Of a stretch of 64,000 nucleotides of DNA, positions 1 to 8,736 are shown one piece after another (position 1 is the stretch's first letter; each line of letters begins with the position of its first letter). The DNA is from a virus: the IMG/VR virus record IMGVR_UViG_3300027857_000014, positions 1 through 64,000 of that record. The stretch is one strand, 5' to 3'. The notes under the pieces are model-generated. The model saw only the letters and a program-made list of their open reading frames with translations. It was not told where the DNA came from and did not search any database. The translations under genes and the position numbers were made by a program.

Positions 1-1714
1 TTTTTATCACTGTCTGCTGCTCGAACGGAAGTTTGGAGAGTACCACCAGCGACAGTTGCTCTCCTTGGATATCAACTCCCTCCCAGAAACTTTTCAAGCC
101 GAATAGCACAGGCGGTCTGTTCGCAGTCATATACGAGTGCATAGCAGGACCCGCACCGTTCTGACCTTGTATGATAGGATAGTACCCCTCGTCTAGTAGT
201 GGGTGAGTTAACAGTTCATACGTCTTTTCCATATCGTAACGAGATGTGAACAGTAGAAACCCTCTCCCCTTAGTTATCCGCACTAGTTCCAGCATCGTAT
301 TTGCTAGTGCCGAAAAGTAGTGGTCTGAATCTCTGTTGTCTCCAGCTAGCACAGCACTTTTCGGCACGTACATGATAGATTGACGCTCGTAGTCAAAGAC
401 ACTGTCAAGTACAGTGACGTGCTGCTTGCTATCAAATCCTAAAGCACCCTTTGAATGTGCTAGGGTCGCTGATGTTAGAAACGTAGGTATCTCTTCGTAT
501 AGATAACGTTGCAGTAGTTCTCCTACGTCTATTGGGATAGCTTCTGCACGAACGTCCTGTGCTTCCATTGTCCATACATATGCGTAGACTTCGTTAGGCT
601 CTTCAGCCTTAAAGATAAGCGCTGCTTGCGCTGAAAGTGCGTTGCAAGTATTGATGAGCTTACCTCGGTGCTTGGCTTCCTTTATCTCTTCTGGGGTAAG
701 TCCATAGTCACTCTCTCCGTATAGGCTCTGCATGTATATTTTCCACAGTTTGTTCTTGAGCGCTTCCTTCAGCAACGACAGTTCGGTTGAGAGCCTCAAA
801 CCGTAAGAATTCTCTGTAGTTTGTACGATCTGCGCCCACTGACTCTTACCAGCAGCTTTTTTGAGCTCGTACTTGATCTCTTGCCACAACTTATTGTTGG
901 CGTCTAGCACAGCTCGGTAGTACGGTTCCAAGCGGTTAGAGTCTTCTTCACGCAAGACCCTTTTTACAAAGCGTTCTACACTTGACTGTCGGAGAGTTTC
1001 AGTGAAGGCATCTCTTGTTACGTCTGGAAGCTTATGCCCCTCGTCGACAATTACCATTGATAGTAATTGTGGTAAGCCTTGTTGATGTCGCATGCTAGTC
1101 ATTAGCATCGCATGGTTTGTAATGATCAGTTGGGCTTCCTCTAACTCCTGGAACCGTCGCTTTAGGTAGCAAACACCCGGACTATCACATGCGGGGCTAT
1201 CGTGGGAGTACGCAATCCTCTCTCGCACCTGCCAGTCTAGATTGCCGGTAATCTTATCTAGGTCTCCATCCCACCCAGAACGAGCGGTTACGTACCCTTC
1301 TAGCTTCTTTAAGATCCTTAGATCCGTAACTGACCCATTCGTACTTTCCAGATCTGATATCGTAGGTGCAATCGACTCAGCACAGGCGTAATTGGACGCG
1401 CTTTTTGCAATCGCTACTTTCACACCTGGAAAGTGCTTTTGTAGTGCTTTTATATCCTTCTCAACTAGTTGACGTTGTAGGGCCTTTGTCCCTGTGCTAA
1501 CGACAATTTTGTCGAGTGGATGCTCTTGCAACCACAACATAGCAGGAACTAGATAGGCGAAACTCTTTCCTGTTCCAGTTCCGGCTTCTATAAGCGTGGG
1601 TGTCTGTGCTTCTAAGAACTCGCATACCGACTCCATCATCTTCAGTTGAGGCTCTCGTCTCTCAGGAAAGTTCGCTTCCGCAAACGCCAGTGCATCCTCT
1701 ACTATACTACTCAC
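1..1714 (-). CDS. dinG: DinG/XPD-family DNA helicase, 3' end off window
   Basis: Partial: 571 codons are visible and the reading frame runs off the left edge. The start is GTG at 1714, preceded by AAGGGAG and overlapping the stop of the upstream gene by one base (TAGTG), which suggests translational coupling. Visible motifs: Walker A EAGTGTGKS near residue 40, the DEAH-like VDEGHK box near residue 220, and the family signature SFWEGVDI followed by SKLPFEQ at the visible end. Between the Walker boxes there are three cysteines (NYAC, then C-x5-C) where DinG/XPD enzymes hold a 4Fe-4S cluster; a fourth ligand was not obvious. Known family members are 5'-3' superfamily 2 helicases in repair and replication. 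The role here in phage replication or recombination is inferred. Confidence 0.88.
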   Translation of the reverse strand, partial: MSSIVEDALAFAEANFPERREPQLKMMESVCEFLEAQTPTLIEAGTGTGKSFAYLVPAMLWLQEHPLDKIVVSTGTKALQRQLVEKDIKALQKHFPGVKVAIAKSASNYACAESIAPTISDLESTNGSVTDLRILKKLEGYVTARSGWDGDLDKITGNLDWQVRERIAYSHDSPACDSPGVCYLKRRFQELEEAQLIITNHAMLMTSMRHQQGLPQLLSMVIVDEGHKLPDVTRDAFTETLRQSSVERFVKRVLREEDSNRLEPYYRAVLDANNKLWQEIKYELKKAAGKSQWAQIVQTTENSYGLRLSTELSLLKEALKNKLWKIYMQSLYGESDYGLTPEEIKEAKHRGKLINTCNALSAQAALIFKAEEPNEVYAYVWTMEAQDVRAEAIPIDVGELLQRYLYEEIPTFLTSATLAHSKGALGFDSKQHVTVLDSVFDYERQSIMYVPKSAVLAGDNRDSDHYFSALANTMLELVRITKGRGFLLFTSRYDMEKTYELLTHPLLDEGYYPIIQGQNGAGPAMHSYMTANRPPVLFGLKSFWEGVDIQGEQLSLVVLSKLPFEQQTVIK

Positions 1715-2148
1715 TAGTACAACTCCCTTACTTCTCTAATCTCTATAGTATGCTCGACTACTTCTAGACGATACTCTTCGGGGAAATCTTGTAGCTCTCT
1801 CCATACCTCTGGTGCTAACGGTCGGTAGCAATGAAGAATAGTTTGACTACGTCTCTGCAGACGCCCTCTCCGACCTTGAGAATCTATTGGTGTAGCTTTA
1901 AAGTCTAAACGCCACACTTTCATCGGTAGACCCATCACGCGAAGTGCTTCTCTAGCTTGTAGCACTGGACACCAAGCCCGGTGAGGCTCCATCGTTCTAG
2001 TTTCAACGTTAGGCCATTCAAACGGGTCAGACCACGAACAGTGATGGCACCATACTTTACCGTACTCCTGGTTTTCACCGTGATAGTCTCCACCGAGTGC
2101 TACTAGTACCTGTACTATTGTCTCCGCTCCAATTGGCAACTCCGCCAT
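1714..2148 (-). CDS. Small protein with possible zinc-binding motif
   Basis: Predicted 144 aa; ATG start with RBS AAGGGGG. Family not recognised. A CHHC pair near residue 34 and an H-x3-C (HRAWC) near residue 56 give a C-x2-C ... H-x3-C arrangement that could bind one zinc ion. It lies directly upstream of, and overlaps by one base, the DinG-like helicase, so the two are probably co-translated. Function unknown; a role with the helicase is only an inference from position. Confidence 0.7.
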   Translation of the reverse strand: MAELPIGAETIVQVLVALGGDYHGENQEYGKVWCHHCSWSDPFEWPNVETRTMEPHRAWCPVLQAREALRVMGLPMKVWRLDFKATPIDSQGRRGRLQRRSQTILHCYRPLAPEVWRELQDFPEEYRLEVVEHTIEIREVRELY

Positions 2149-2186
2149 GAATGTACCCCCTTAGTTTTTTTTTATTTATTAATATG

Positions 2187-2216
2187 ATTATAATATAAAC
2201 ATACTACAAAAAACAA
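2187..2216 (-). promoter_or_regulatory. Predicted sigma70-type promoter for the dinG unit
   Basis: Read on the minus strand: TTGTTT (2216-2211), 18-bp spacer, TATAAT (2192-2187). It matches the promoter form found throughout the window and sits about 40 bp upstream of the gene starting at 2148. The surrounding AT-rich 2160-2247 stretch has no gene. Confidence 0.75.
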
Positions 2217-2247
2217 GAGGGTCAACATAGAAATTGACCCTCGTACC

Positions 2248-2532
2248 CTAGGCAAACGCGTGGAGCAACCGACTTGTAGCTAAGACTGGCGTCCCATGTT
2301 CGTTCAGACAGAGCGGAAACAGCCAACGTTGATTACTGTGCACCGAGTTACGAGCGACTACCTCGACGATCCACACATCGAAACCCCAACCGCTCGATGT
2401 GTCAAGTGAAATGTCAACTACGACGCATTCTGGGTTGTCACGTAGAGCGAGGCTTTCCATAGCTAGTAGCTGCTCTACAGTCGAGTGCAACTGTTTACAA
2501 AATTCGGTTAGCGTCATTGCCTCCTCGTTCAT
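2248..2532 (-). CDS. Hypothetical protein, 94 aa
   Basis: Family not recognised. The protein is acidic with a mixed alpha/beta appearance and no membrane segment. Its start overlaps the stop of the upstream gene (2529-2948) by four bases (ATGA), so the pair is probably translationally coupled. No function is proposed. Confidence 0.65.
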   Translation of the reverse strand: MNEEAMTLTEFCKQLHSTVEQLLAMESLALRDNPECVVVDISLDTSSGWGFDVWIVEVVARNSVHSNQRWLFPLCLNEHGTPVLATSRLLHAFA

Positions 2533-2948
2533 GCGTCATCGTACTCCGGACTAGTTTGGGGAGATCCACCAGGTTTCGTAAACGGCCACACTGCGTACTG
2601 CAAGTGGTTGACTAGCCAAGCCCAGTCAACTTGCCTCAATACGGTTAGCATGACGTACCCGAATACATTGGAGAAGGTCTGCTTACCCCCTACAGACAAA
2701 CCGTCAGACAAACCTTCTTTAGCACAGTAGTATCTGCTCGACAACGCTTGATCGAAACGCTCGTTGAATGTATTACTGGTCCACGCGTGTAGTAGGCGAG
2801 CAGCTTCGCCTAAGTCGGATGCGTTCTGCATATAGTGGAACGCATCCGTACAATGCTTACGATACTGCAAGTAAGCATTGAATATCTCTGCAGTCACCCA
2901 ATCGGGTGCCTCAATACCCTCGAGGTTGGTAGGTACTCCTGTCATCAA
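2529..2948 (-). CDS. Hypothetical protein, 139 aa
   Basis: Starts with two consecutive ATG codons (MMTG) preceded by GGAAGG; either could be used. Rich in aromatic residues (Y, W, F), with no recognised domain. First gene of a two-gene unit with 2248-2532. Its upstream region holds the long inverted repeat at 3006-3091, which may contain its control signals. Confidence 0.65.
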   Translation of the reverse strand: MMTGVPTNLEGIEAPDWVTAEIFNAYLQYRKHCTDAFHYMQNASDLGEAARLLHAWTSNTFNERFDQALSSRYYCAKEGLSDGLSVGGKQTFSNVFGYVMLTVLRQVDWAWLVNHLQYAVWPFTKPGGSPQTSPEYDDA

Positions 2949-3005
2949 CTGACCTTCCTTTTACTAAGTATGTTTTACAACACTTGTACAACATTATGAA
3001 ATCGT

Positions 3006-3091
3006 GCTATAGTTAGTTTTTACACGGACTGCACGTGTATATGTATGATTTATATATCCAAGATGCAAACACCGTAAAAACTAACTATAGC
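3006..3091. repeat. Inverted repeat element, copy 1 (18-bp perfect arms)
   Basis: Left arm 3006-3023 and right arm 3074-3091 are perfect inverted copies (gctatagttagtttttac). The interior contains GTATGATTTATATATC. A second copy with nearly the same arms and the same interior core lies at 13240-13324. Both lie between two minus-strand genes, downstream of one and upstream of the next. It could be a terminator/promoter cassette, a protein-binding site or a small mobile sequence. Confidence 0.85.
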
Positions 3092-3118
3092 GTTATTACT
3101 ATACATACGGGGTACAGA

Positions 3119-4849
3119 CTACAAATCCTCCAGTTGTAGGTAGTGCTCGTACACGGCCTGTAACGCTAGTATCTCGTTGGCTTGCGCTCCTTTATCCCGC
3201 TCTACTTCGTAGATAGCTTGCTCAATCGATTTACGGCAAATGAGCCTATGAAACACCGGCGGCAATTGTTGTCCAAAACGGTCTAAGCGTCCGTATAGCT
3301 GGGTCATAACTGTAGGAGTCCAGTCAGCGTCAGCTACTATACAGTGGTTGCATTCCTGCATATCAATACCCTGTCCGAATGACGCGATAGTCCCAATTAG
3401 CACAGCTACTTTGCCTTGCCTAAAGCGTTGTATCTCCGTTCGCCGCTGAGATTGAGACAAGTCACCATCAACCACGGTATGTGCAATGCCCTCTTTAGCA
3501 CAGAGCTGTGCTATATGTTTGGCGTGATCCTTAAACCAGCATGCGATCAACACTCGATCGGTTTCCAACAATAGGTCAGCTAACAGAGACATCATTAGCG
3601 AGTCCTTTGGAGTCTCAATATCCACTCCAACCATTTCTGGGGCGGAAAGTAGCATCCGCAACGTACTGATCTCACTTGCGACGCTGTCGAAGACCTTAAT
3701 GTCTCCTGAGGTCAGTTCTAACCTCATCTTCTTCTTTAGGGTACGCGTGAGTTCCCGTTGCTTAGGACTAGCGTCGTACCACCACTGTTTGTGTATGAGT
3801 AGTGGTAGATCAGGTAGGAACTCTCTTTTGTCTCTCGCTAGTACATAGGGAGTAATAGTCTCCCTAAAGGCATCTAGACGGTCTTCTCTACGTCCGACTA
3901 CCTGTTCGATGCCGTTCCACAACTTCTCGATCTTACAGTACATACGGGCGAAGTTCCAGTATGAACTAAAGCGCTTTGGTTCTAATATATGAAGCAAATT
4001 CCAAATGTCGTCAGCCATATCCCAAACCGGAGTACCAGTCGCTAGGTACAGCCTTTTCCGTTTGAGAGCTTTTACACCCTTAGATTGCAACGAGTTCCGG
4101 TCGTGTATACCGTGGGCCTCGTCTACAATCACCACATCCCACTGTGCCTGCCAGAGTTCCGGAATAGCACAGGGGGCTTGTTGTCCTGCCTTTGCATGCT
4201 TGTTGTCGTAATACCGATTTGGGTAGGTACGTAACATTTCAATATTGACGACTAAGTACCTACTATCACTACTAAGAAACGTTTGCACTTGCTTACGACG
4301 CTTAGGAGTCTCTCCTTCACATATAACCGGAGTGATGCCCAACCAACGTGTAATTTGGTCTCCCCACTGATACTTGACGTATGAAGGAGAGATCACTAAC
4401 ACACGTTTAGCTTGTATCAGTTCGCACACCGACAGTAACTGGACGGTCTTGCCCATACCAGTTGGGTCTCCCAATATTGCGCCGTCTTCATGTGAGTTCA
4501 ACCACTGAATGCCAGCTCTTTGATACGGCCTCAGCTCACTGTTATATAGTAGAGATCCGAAGTCAGTCGAGTTAGTGTGAGAACTAGCTACAATCTGACT
4601 CTGTTGCTGCAGGCTTGTTTGGTACTCGTCGTACCAATCTAGCACAGTTGCATCTAGCTCAATACCCGGGAACCTCTGTCGAACCTCTCCGATGAAGTGT
4701 GGTTCAGGACTAAAGTGAATGGTGTCGTCCTTTTGTGGTCTCGCACCGTTAAGAGCACAGACGGTATGCTTGTGGTCAACCGAACTTGGAGTGAAGACTA
4801 GCGTCTTCACTTTACCCTTTGAGTCGCACAACGCGGACAAACTACTCAT
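3119..4849 (-). CDS. SNF2/SWI2-type superfamily 2 helicase
   Basis: Predicted 576 aa. An N-terminal stretch of about 100 aa precedes the helicase core. Walker A GDPTGMGKT near residue 128 resembles the SNF2 form (D-E-M-G-L-G-K-T). The DEAH box VIVDEAHGI lies near residue 240, motif III-like TGTPVWD near 272, and the C-terminal helicase domain ends with LYGRLDRFGQ (motif VI) near residue 527. Known SNF2-like phage proteins translocate on double-stranded DNA in replication or recombination. Transcribed leftward from predicted promoters at 4883-4912 and possibly 5378-5407. Likely part of the replication module with the divergent primase. Confidence 0.9.
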   Translation of the reverse strand: MSSLSALCDSKGKVKTLVFTPSSVDHKHTVCALNGARPQKDDTIHFSPEPHFIGEVRQRFPGIELDATVLDWYDEYQTSLQQQSQIVASSHTNSTDFGSLLYNSELRPYQRAGIQWLNSHEDGAILGDPTGMGKTVQLLSVCELIQAKRVLVISPSYVKYQWGDQITRWLGITPVICEGETPKRRKQVQTFLSSDSRYLVVNIEMLRTYPNRYYDNKHAKAGQQAPCAIPELWQAQWDVVIVDEAHGIHDRNSLQSKGVKALKRKRLYLATGTPVWDMADDIWNLLHILEPKRFSSYWNFARMYCKIEKLWNGIEQVVGRREDRLDAFRETITPYVLARDKREFLPDLPLLIHKQWWYDASPKQRELTRTLKKKMRLELTSGDIKVFDSVASEISTLRMLLSAPEMVGVDIETPKDSLMMSLLADLLLETDRVLIACWFKDHAKHIAQLCAKEGIAHTVVDGDLSQSQRRTEIQRFRQGKVAVLIGTIASFGQGIDMQECNHCIVADADWTPTVMTQLYGRLDRFGQQLPPVFHRLICRKSIEQAIYEVERDKGAQANEILALQAVYEHYLQLEDL

Positions 4850-4882
4850 CGAACCTCCTCACGATGTTATTTACTTGTTTAT

Positions 4883-4912
4883 ATTATAATGAATTCTACC
4901 CACGTTTTACAA
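4883..4912 (-). promoter_or_regulatory. Predicted promoter for the SNF2-like helicase
   Basis: Minus strand: TTGTAA (4912-4907), 18-bp spacer, TATAAT (4888-4883) followed by ATAAAC. It is among the best matches to the shared phage promoter and lies about 35 bp upstream of the helicase start. Confidence 0.85.
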
Positions 4913-4969
4913 GAGGCATAGCCCGAACCTAACTCGAAATCGACAAAGCTCAGCTATACTATATGGGCG

Positions 4970-5015
4970 CTTAAGAATCATAAGTAAACTCACGCGATTG
5001 TTTATGATTCTTAAG
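4970..5015. repeat. 14-bp perfect inverted repeat in the divergent control region
   Basis: Arms 4970-4983 and 5002-5015 (cttaagaatcataa and its complement) flank an 18-nt loop. The sequence GCGATTGTTTA occurs at the right edge of the loop and again just downstream at 5026-5036. The 4850-5509 region has no gene; it holds this repeat, the one at 5140-5186, two promoters, and two GCGGGGG tracts. It may be a replication origin or a transcription switch. Confidence 0.75.
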
Positions 5016-5139
5016 TAAAACCCTGGCGATTGTTTACGAGCTACGAGAACTCGGATAATTTTTTAAGCTCCCCCCATATATATAGTCTTATAATTTTATC
5101 GCGGGGGTACTAAAAAAATAACAGAGCTATCGATCTCGA

Positions 5140-5186
5140 CTTTAAAAATCATGTGTGAATCCAGAAATCACACATGATTTTTAAAG
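5140..5186. repeat. 19-bp perfect inverted repeat with repeated loop motif
   Basis: Arms 5140-5158 and 5168-5186 are perfectly complementary and AT-rich, around a 9-nt loop. The sequence GTGAATCCAGAAATC occurs once across the loop and again directly after the right arm, so the element combines an inverted and a direct repeat. There is no T-run typical of a terminator. A protein-binding or origin function is possible. Confidence 0.75.
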
Positions 5187-5377
5187 TGAATCCAGAAATC
5201 GACCCTAATTCCGAAACCCGCCCATATAAAATGGCTGAGCTTATCCGGTTGAACGCGGGGGCATTGATTTTATATCAGTGCTATAGGTGCTCGGTTGACT
5301 AAAGGTTCGTTAGTATAGGTTTTGAGTGGTCGAGGAGAAGGGGACTACGTAGCTGTGCTAGACGACTGTATGGTATA

Positions 5378-5407
5378 AGTATAGTGGTATAGGCGACCGA
5401 AAATCAA
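5378..5407 (-). promoter_or_regulatory. Predicted leftward promoter of the divergent region
   Basis: Minus strand: TTGATT (5407-5402), 18-bp spacer, TATACT (5383-5378). Back to back with the rightward promoter at 5423-5451. Their -35 boxes form an inverted repeat (AAAATCAAG ... CTTGATTTT), so one protein could control both. Leftward transcripts would have a leader of about 500 nt containing both inverted repeats before the helicase. Confidence 0.6.
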
Positions 5408-5422
5408 GTAGGTTGAGTACCC

Positions 5423-5451
5423 TTGATTTTTGTAACGTAATTCTTTATAAT
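5423..5451 (+). promoter_or_regulatory. Predicted rightward promoter for the replication operon
   Basis: TTGATT (5423-5428), 17-bp spacer, TATAAT (5446-5451) followed by ATAAAC. Lies about 60 bp before the gene starting at 5510 and probably also feeds the primase-helicase. Confidence 0.8.
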
Positions 5452-5509
5452 ATAAACATATCAGATGCGAGTAGAACTTCTACATCGCGAACAAGAAGGA
5501 GACAACATA

Positions 5510-5851
5510 TTGACTCAACAGACGACACACAACACATTGAGTAGGGAGGTAGAGGAAAGGATTGCTCCCCTTTCACGAACGGAACTAGAAATCGCTCGTC
5601 GGATCCTGATAACTATGGAACGGAGCCTCTTCTTTACACGCTCGACTTTACAGCCTCAACTACAACTGACAGGGGCAATTTTTGGGCCTGTATTGGAGTC
5701 CTTAGTGGGGTTAGGGCTGATCCGAGTTCAGCTGTCGCTTACTAAGATGGGGGCGAATCAGTACTACCTCCCTCGCTACGAGCGAGCAGTAGAAGAGTGG
5801 CGTAAGGAACGCTTGGGGGTGGTTGATAGTGAGCTCGATATGGCATCGTGA
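5510..5851 (+). CDS. Small winged-helix-like protein, possible regulator
   Basis: Predicted 113 aa. The start is placed at TTG 5510 because AAGAAGGAG lies 7 nt upstream. An in-frame ATG at 5465 falls at the expected transcription start and lacks an RBS. The central region (about residues 25-85) looks like helix-helix-helix-strand, ending in GLGLIRVQ and a short beta hairpin, as in winged-helix DNA-binding proteins; no close family was recognised. First gene after the rightward promoter, so a transcriptional regulator of the replication operon is a reasonable guess. Confidence 0.65.
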   Translation: MTQQTTHNTLSREVEERIAPLSRTELEIARRILITMERSLFFTRSTLQPQLQLTGAIFGPVLESLVGLGLIRVQLSLTKMGANQYYLPRYERAVEEWRKERLGVVDSELDMAS

Positions 5852-5961
5852 GGTTCACAAAGGGGTAGGAGGAAGCAGTCTCTACCCCTGCGCGAACGTG
5901 TAGTAGTTGCAAGAAGTTGCACCCTCCGTGCCAGCAGAGGTGTGCTAGTCTGGTGCTACGC

Positions 5962-6031
5962 ACCTTTGATAATATTATAAGTGACCTTTGATAATATTAC
6001 AAGGGGTCCTCTAGTATTATCGAAATGAGGT
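5962..6031. promoter_or_regulatory. Operator-like direct repeats upstream of primase
   Basis: ACCTTTGATAATATTA occurs exactly at 5962-5977 and again at 5984-5999, a 22-bp spacing (two helical turns). A third, imperfect copy in opposite orientation lies at 6013-6031. The arrangement resembles multiple binding sites for a regulator in the 213-bp gap before the primase start. The embedded TATTATAA could also act as a -10 box. Confidence 0.65.
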
Positions 6032-6064
6032 CATCGTAGCATCGTTGTTAGAAGGTTACATTAG

Positions 6065-8398
6065 ATGGCAGCAGACAGTTTAGAGTTCTTCCAGGAGGTC
6101 TTTAAGCACTCACCTCCGGGCAGTGTTACGAATATAGTAGTGTTTGAACCCACGAGTGCGTACGCGACACACATTGGACATCATCGTATGCCCAACGAGA
6201 TCCCTAATCTTATAGCGGAGGTTGAGAGACTAAAGCGACGTAGTGCCCCTGACATCTACTTTCGGGCTTCAGTTATGAAGACGGAAGCGGCACCTGGAAC
6301 TAGGGGTAAAGAATCTGATACGTGGGGTGCTAGCGCACTCTATTGTGATTTAGATTTTTACAAACTGGGTAAACAGATGGGGGAAGTACTTACAGAGCTT
6401 GAAAGCTTTCCCTTTCCACCCTCCGTTGCTGTAAATAGTGGGCATGGGTTGCAAATCTTTTGGTTGTTAAGCGAGTTCATCGAAGACGTTCAAGGCCTAA
6501 AGGGTCGTATTCGGTGGCTGAATTCGCAATTAATGTACCTAGGGGCGGATGATGGTGTGGTGGATTTAGCCCGATTGATGAGGACACCGGGAACGCGAAA
6601 CTATAAGTTTGTAGACCAGCCAAAAGATGCTGGGGTTGTAAGTATATACCCCCAACGAGTCTACAACTATAGCGACTTTAGTTCGATAAGCGAGACCGAG
6701 AAGTCTTCACCGGTTGATCCGATCAATGACGAACCCCTCCCAGACGACTTTTTGGAGAGGGTGCAGCGCGAGAACGCACACGCGTATAACCTGATGTTCA
6801 GTGAGACAACAGCACGAACAGCTGGGGCGGACCTAAACAACTCCGGTCGAGTGGATAGGTCGCGTAATGATATTAGGATTGCCATTTTCTTATTGTCAAT
6901 GGGTATTCCCGCAGGACAAGTTACGTCCGTACTCAAGCATCCGACCTGGTTTAGCGGTAGTAAGTTTAGGGAGAGTAAGGATTACCGATACGTTGAGAGT
7001 ACAGTCCAACGTGCTCTCACCAGACTCGAGGGTAGTCCGGATCGGTTTTTTGATAAGAAGACATTCGTTCCGCTGTTGTTGATCGAGTCCATCCTGCATA
7101 GTACGAATGTGATCTCAGTTGGTGGAGTACTCTATCACTACTTGGACGGTAGATACGTACCGGGAGGGGAGCGTTTTCTACAGCAGGAGGCCGCTCAACG
7201 TTTAGGTCGTCAGTGGCGATCGGGTTACGGAGATGAAGTTGTAAAGTGGTTTGTACATAACGCGCCGATGATGAATACGTTGCAACCTCCTGTTAGGAGG
7301 AAGCTAGAAGAAATAGTCATCAATACCCGAACTGGTATGCTGAACGTAGCATCGGGGCAGGTACAACGGCATATACCCGAACAGCACTCGTTAGCACAGC
7401 TGCCTGTACATTACGATCCTAATGCAAACACTGCGATTGTAGACCAGTTTGTACGAGAGATACTCCCGTCAGACTGTATCGATGCTTGGTGGGAGTTTGT
7501 TGGGTATTCGCTGTTACCAGACTGTCGATACCGCAAGGCCTTGATCATTTTCGGTGAGAAGTGGTCAGGTAAGAGTACCCTACTGGACTTGGTGATTAGG
7601 TTCCTGGGCCTCAACAATACGATCTCGATGTCGCTACAAAACTTGTGCGACTCCAGGTTCGGTGCCGCTGATATGCTAGGTAGGTACGCGAACGTCTTCG
7701 CGGACTTAGAAGCAACGGAAGTGCACCAACCGGGTAAGTTCAAGCTGTACGTAGCTGGAGACCGAATCGAGGGAGAGCGTAAGTTTAAGGATGCTTTTGC
7801 GTTCTATCCGACGTGTAAGCAGTTCTTTAGCGCGAATGGACCTACGCCAGTTAGGGATCCGGATGACGCGTACTTTGATCGATGGTTGGTGATGAGAGCA
7901 GGGAATTCGTTTGAAGGGAGAGCGGACCTACGTAAGATCGAACAGATTGCCAGTCCAGCTAACCTGTCCGCGATGTTGAATCTAGCTTGCGATGGCTTGC
8001 GTAGACTGCTCTCCAACAATGCGTTCTCCGTCAGTCAGAGTATGAAAGAGGAGCATACAGCATTTCAGAGTGCGCTTGACAGTGTACACGCATTCCTCTG
8101 TGCTTGGACTCTACCTGGAGACAGTAACAACTACATCCCCAAGTCCGATCTGTTACAGGCGTTTAGGGGTTGGGTAGGTTCGGTCTCTCGCGGTAACATG
8201 GCAGACAGAACGTTCTGGAGTCGTATGAGGTCACTCATGCCAGCATTTAACATGAGCGAGAGTTCTAAATCTATCAACGGAGTACAGACCAACGTGTACA
8301 TTGGTCGCAGACTAAGAGTTACTCACGAACCTAGTTCGAGAGGAACGCTACTACATTTGGAAGACTACAAACCCCCTACTGGGACCAGCGGATTGTAG
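6065..8398 (+). CDS. Primase-helicase: AEP-like primase fused to SF3 (D5/P4) helicase
   Basis: Predicted 777 aa; ATG with AGAAGG 9 nt upstream. The N-terminal third has an archaeo-eukaryotic-type primase pattern: metal-binding YCDLDF near residue 94, VNSGHGLQIFW near 123, and LMRTPGTRNYK near 168. The C-terminal half is a superfamily 3 helicase: Walker A GEKWSGKST near residue 500, Walker B FADLEAT near 550, FFSANGPTP near 590 and arginine-finger region YFDRWLV near 607. Such fusions prime and unwind DNA at phage and plasmid origins. It lies next to the repeat-rich region at 4.9-5.5 kb, so an origin nearby is plausible. Confidence 0.9.
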   Translation: MAADSLEFFQEVFKHSPPGSVTNIVVFEPTSAYATHIGHHRMPNEIPNLIAEVERLKRRSAPDIYFRASVMKTEAAPGTRGKESDTWGASALYCDLDFYKLGKQMGEVLTELESFPFPPSVAVNSGHGLQIFWLLSEFIEDVQGLKGRIRWLNSQLMYLGADDGVVDLARLMRTPGTRNYKFVDQPKDAGVVSIYPQRVYNYSDFSSISETEKSSPVDPINDEPLPDDFLERVQRENAHAYNLMFSETTARTAGADLNNSGRVDRSRNDIRIAIFLLSMGIPAGQVTSVLKHPTWFSGSKFRESKDYRYVESTVQRALTRLEGSPDRFFDKKTFVPLLLIESILHSTNVISVGGVLYHYLDGRYVPGGERFLQQEAAQRLGRQWRSGYGDEVVKWFVHNAPMMNTLQPPVRRKLEEIVINTRTGMLNVASGQVQRHIPEQHSLAQLPVHYDPNANTAIVDQFVREILPSDCIDAWWEFVGYSLLPDCRYRKALIIFGEKWSGKSTLLDLVIRFLGLNNTISMSLQNLCDSRFGAADMLGRYANVFADLEATEVHQPGKFKLYVAGDRIEGERKFKDAFAFYPTCKQFFSANGPTPVRDPDDAYFDRWLVMRAGNSFEGRADLRKIEQIASPANLSAMLNLACDGLRRLLSNNAFSVSQSMKEEHTAFQSALDSVHAFLCAWTLPGDSNNYIPKSDLLQAFRGWVGSVSRGNMADRTFWSRMRSLMPAFNMSESSKSINGVQTNVYIGRRLRVTHEPSSRGTLLHLEDYKPPTGTSGL

Positions 8399-8442
8399 AC
8401 TAGTATCGAGTTCAGGCAACCTTATTGAAGACGGAGGTTAGT

Positions 8443-8736
8443 ATGCGTCGTCCAAGATGGGTGAGTGTACGGTTGGTGGATCATCAATTTGCCAACATCT
8501 ATCGAAAGGGAGGCGTATGGCCTATCAGTAGCGGTTCTCCGAACGAGGTGCAAGCTTGGTTGTATGAGAACCGCTATGGTTGGTGTAGTTCGAATGAAGA
8601 CACGCTCTCTGGGACGTATGAGAGGCAACCCTCTATAGAGGAGAATACTCTCTCAGCCCGTATACGCAGGTTATGGGAGAGTGTAATAGACCTGTGCTAT
8701 AACTACTTTATTGAGGAGGATTCAGAGGTAACCTAG
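8443..8736 (+). CDS. Hypothetical protein, 97 aa
   Basis: Start chosen at ATG 8443 because ACGGAGG lies 5-6 nt upstream. A TTG at 8425 is in frame but lies inside that ribosome-binding region. Basic N-terminus and acidic C-terminus, no recognised domain. It follows the primase-helicase by 44 bp in the same operon. Its last 29 bp overlap the 3' end of the convergent holin-like gene. Confidence 0.65.
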   Translation: MRRPRWVSVRLVDHQFANIYRKGGVWPISSGSPNEVQAWLYENRYGWCSSNEDTLSGTYERQPSIEENTLSARIRRLWESVIDLCYNYFIEEDSEVT

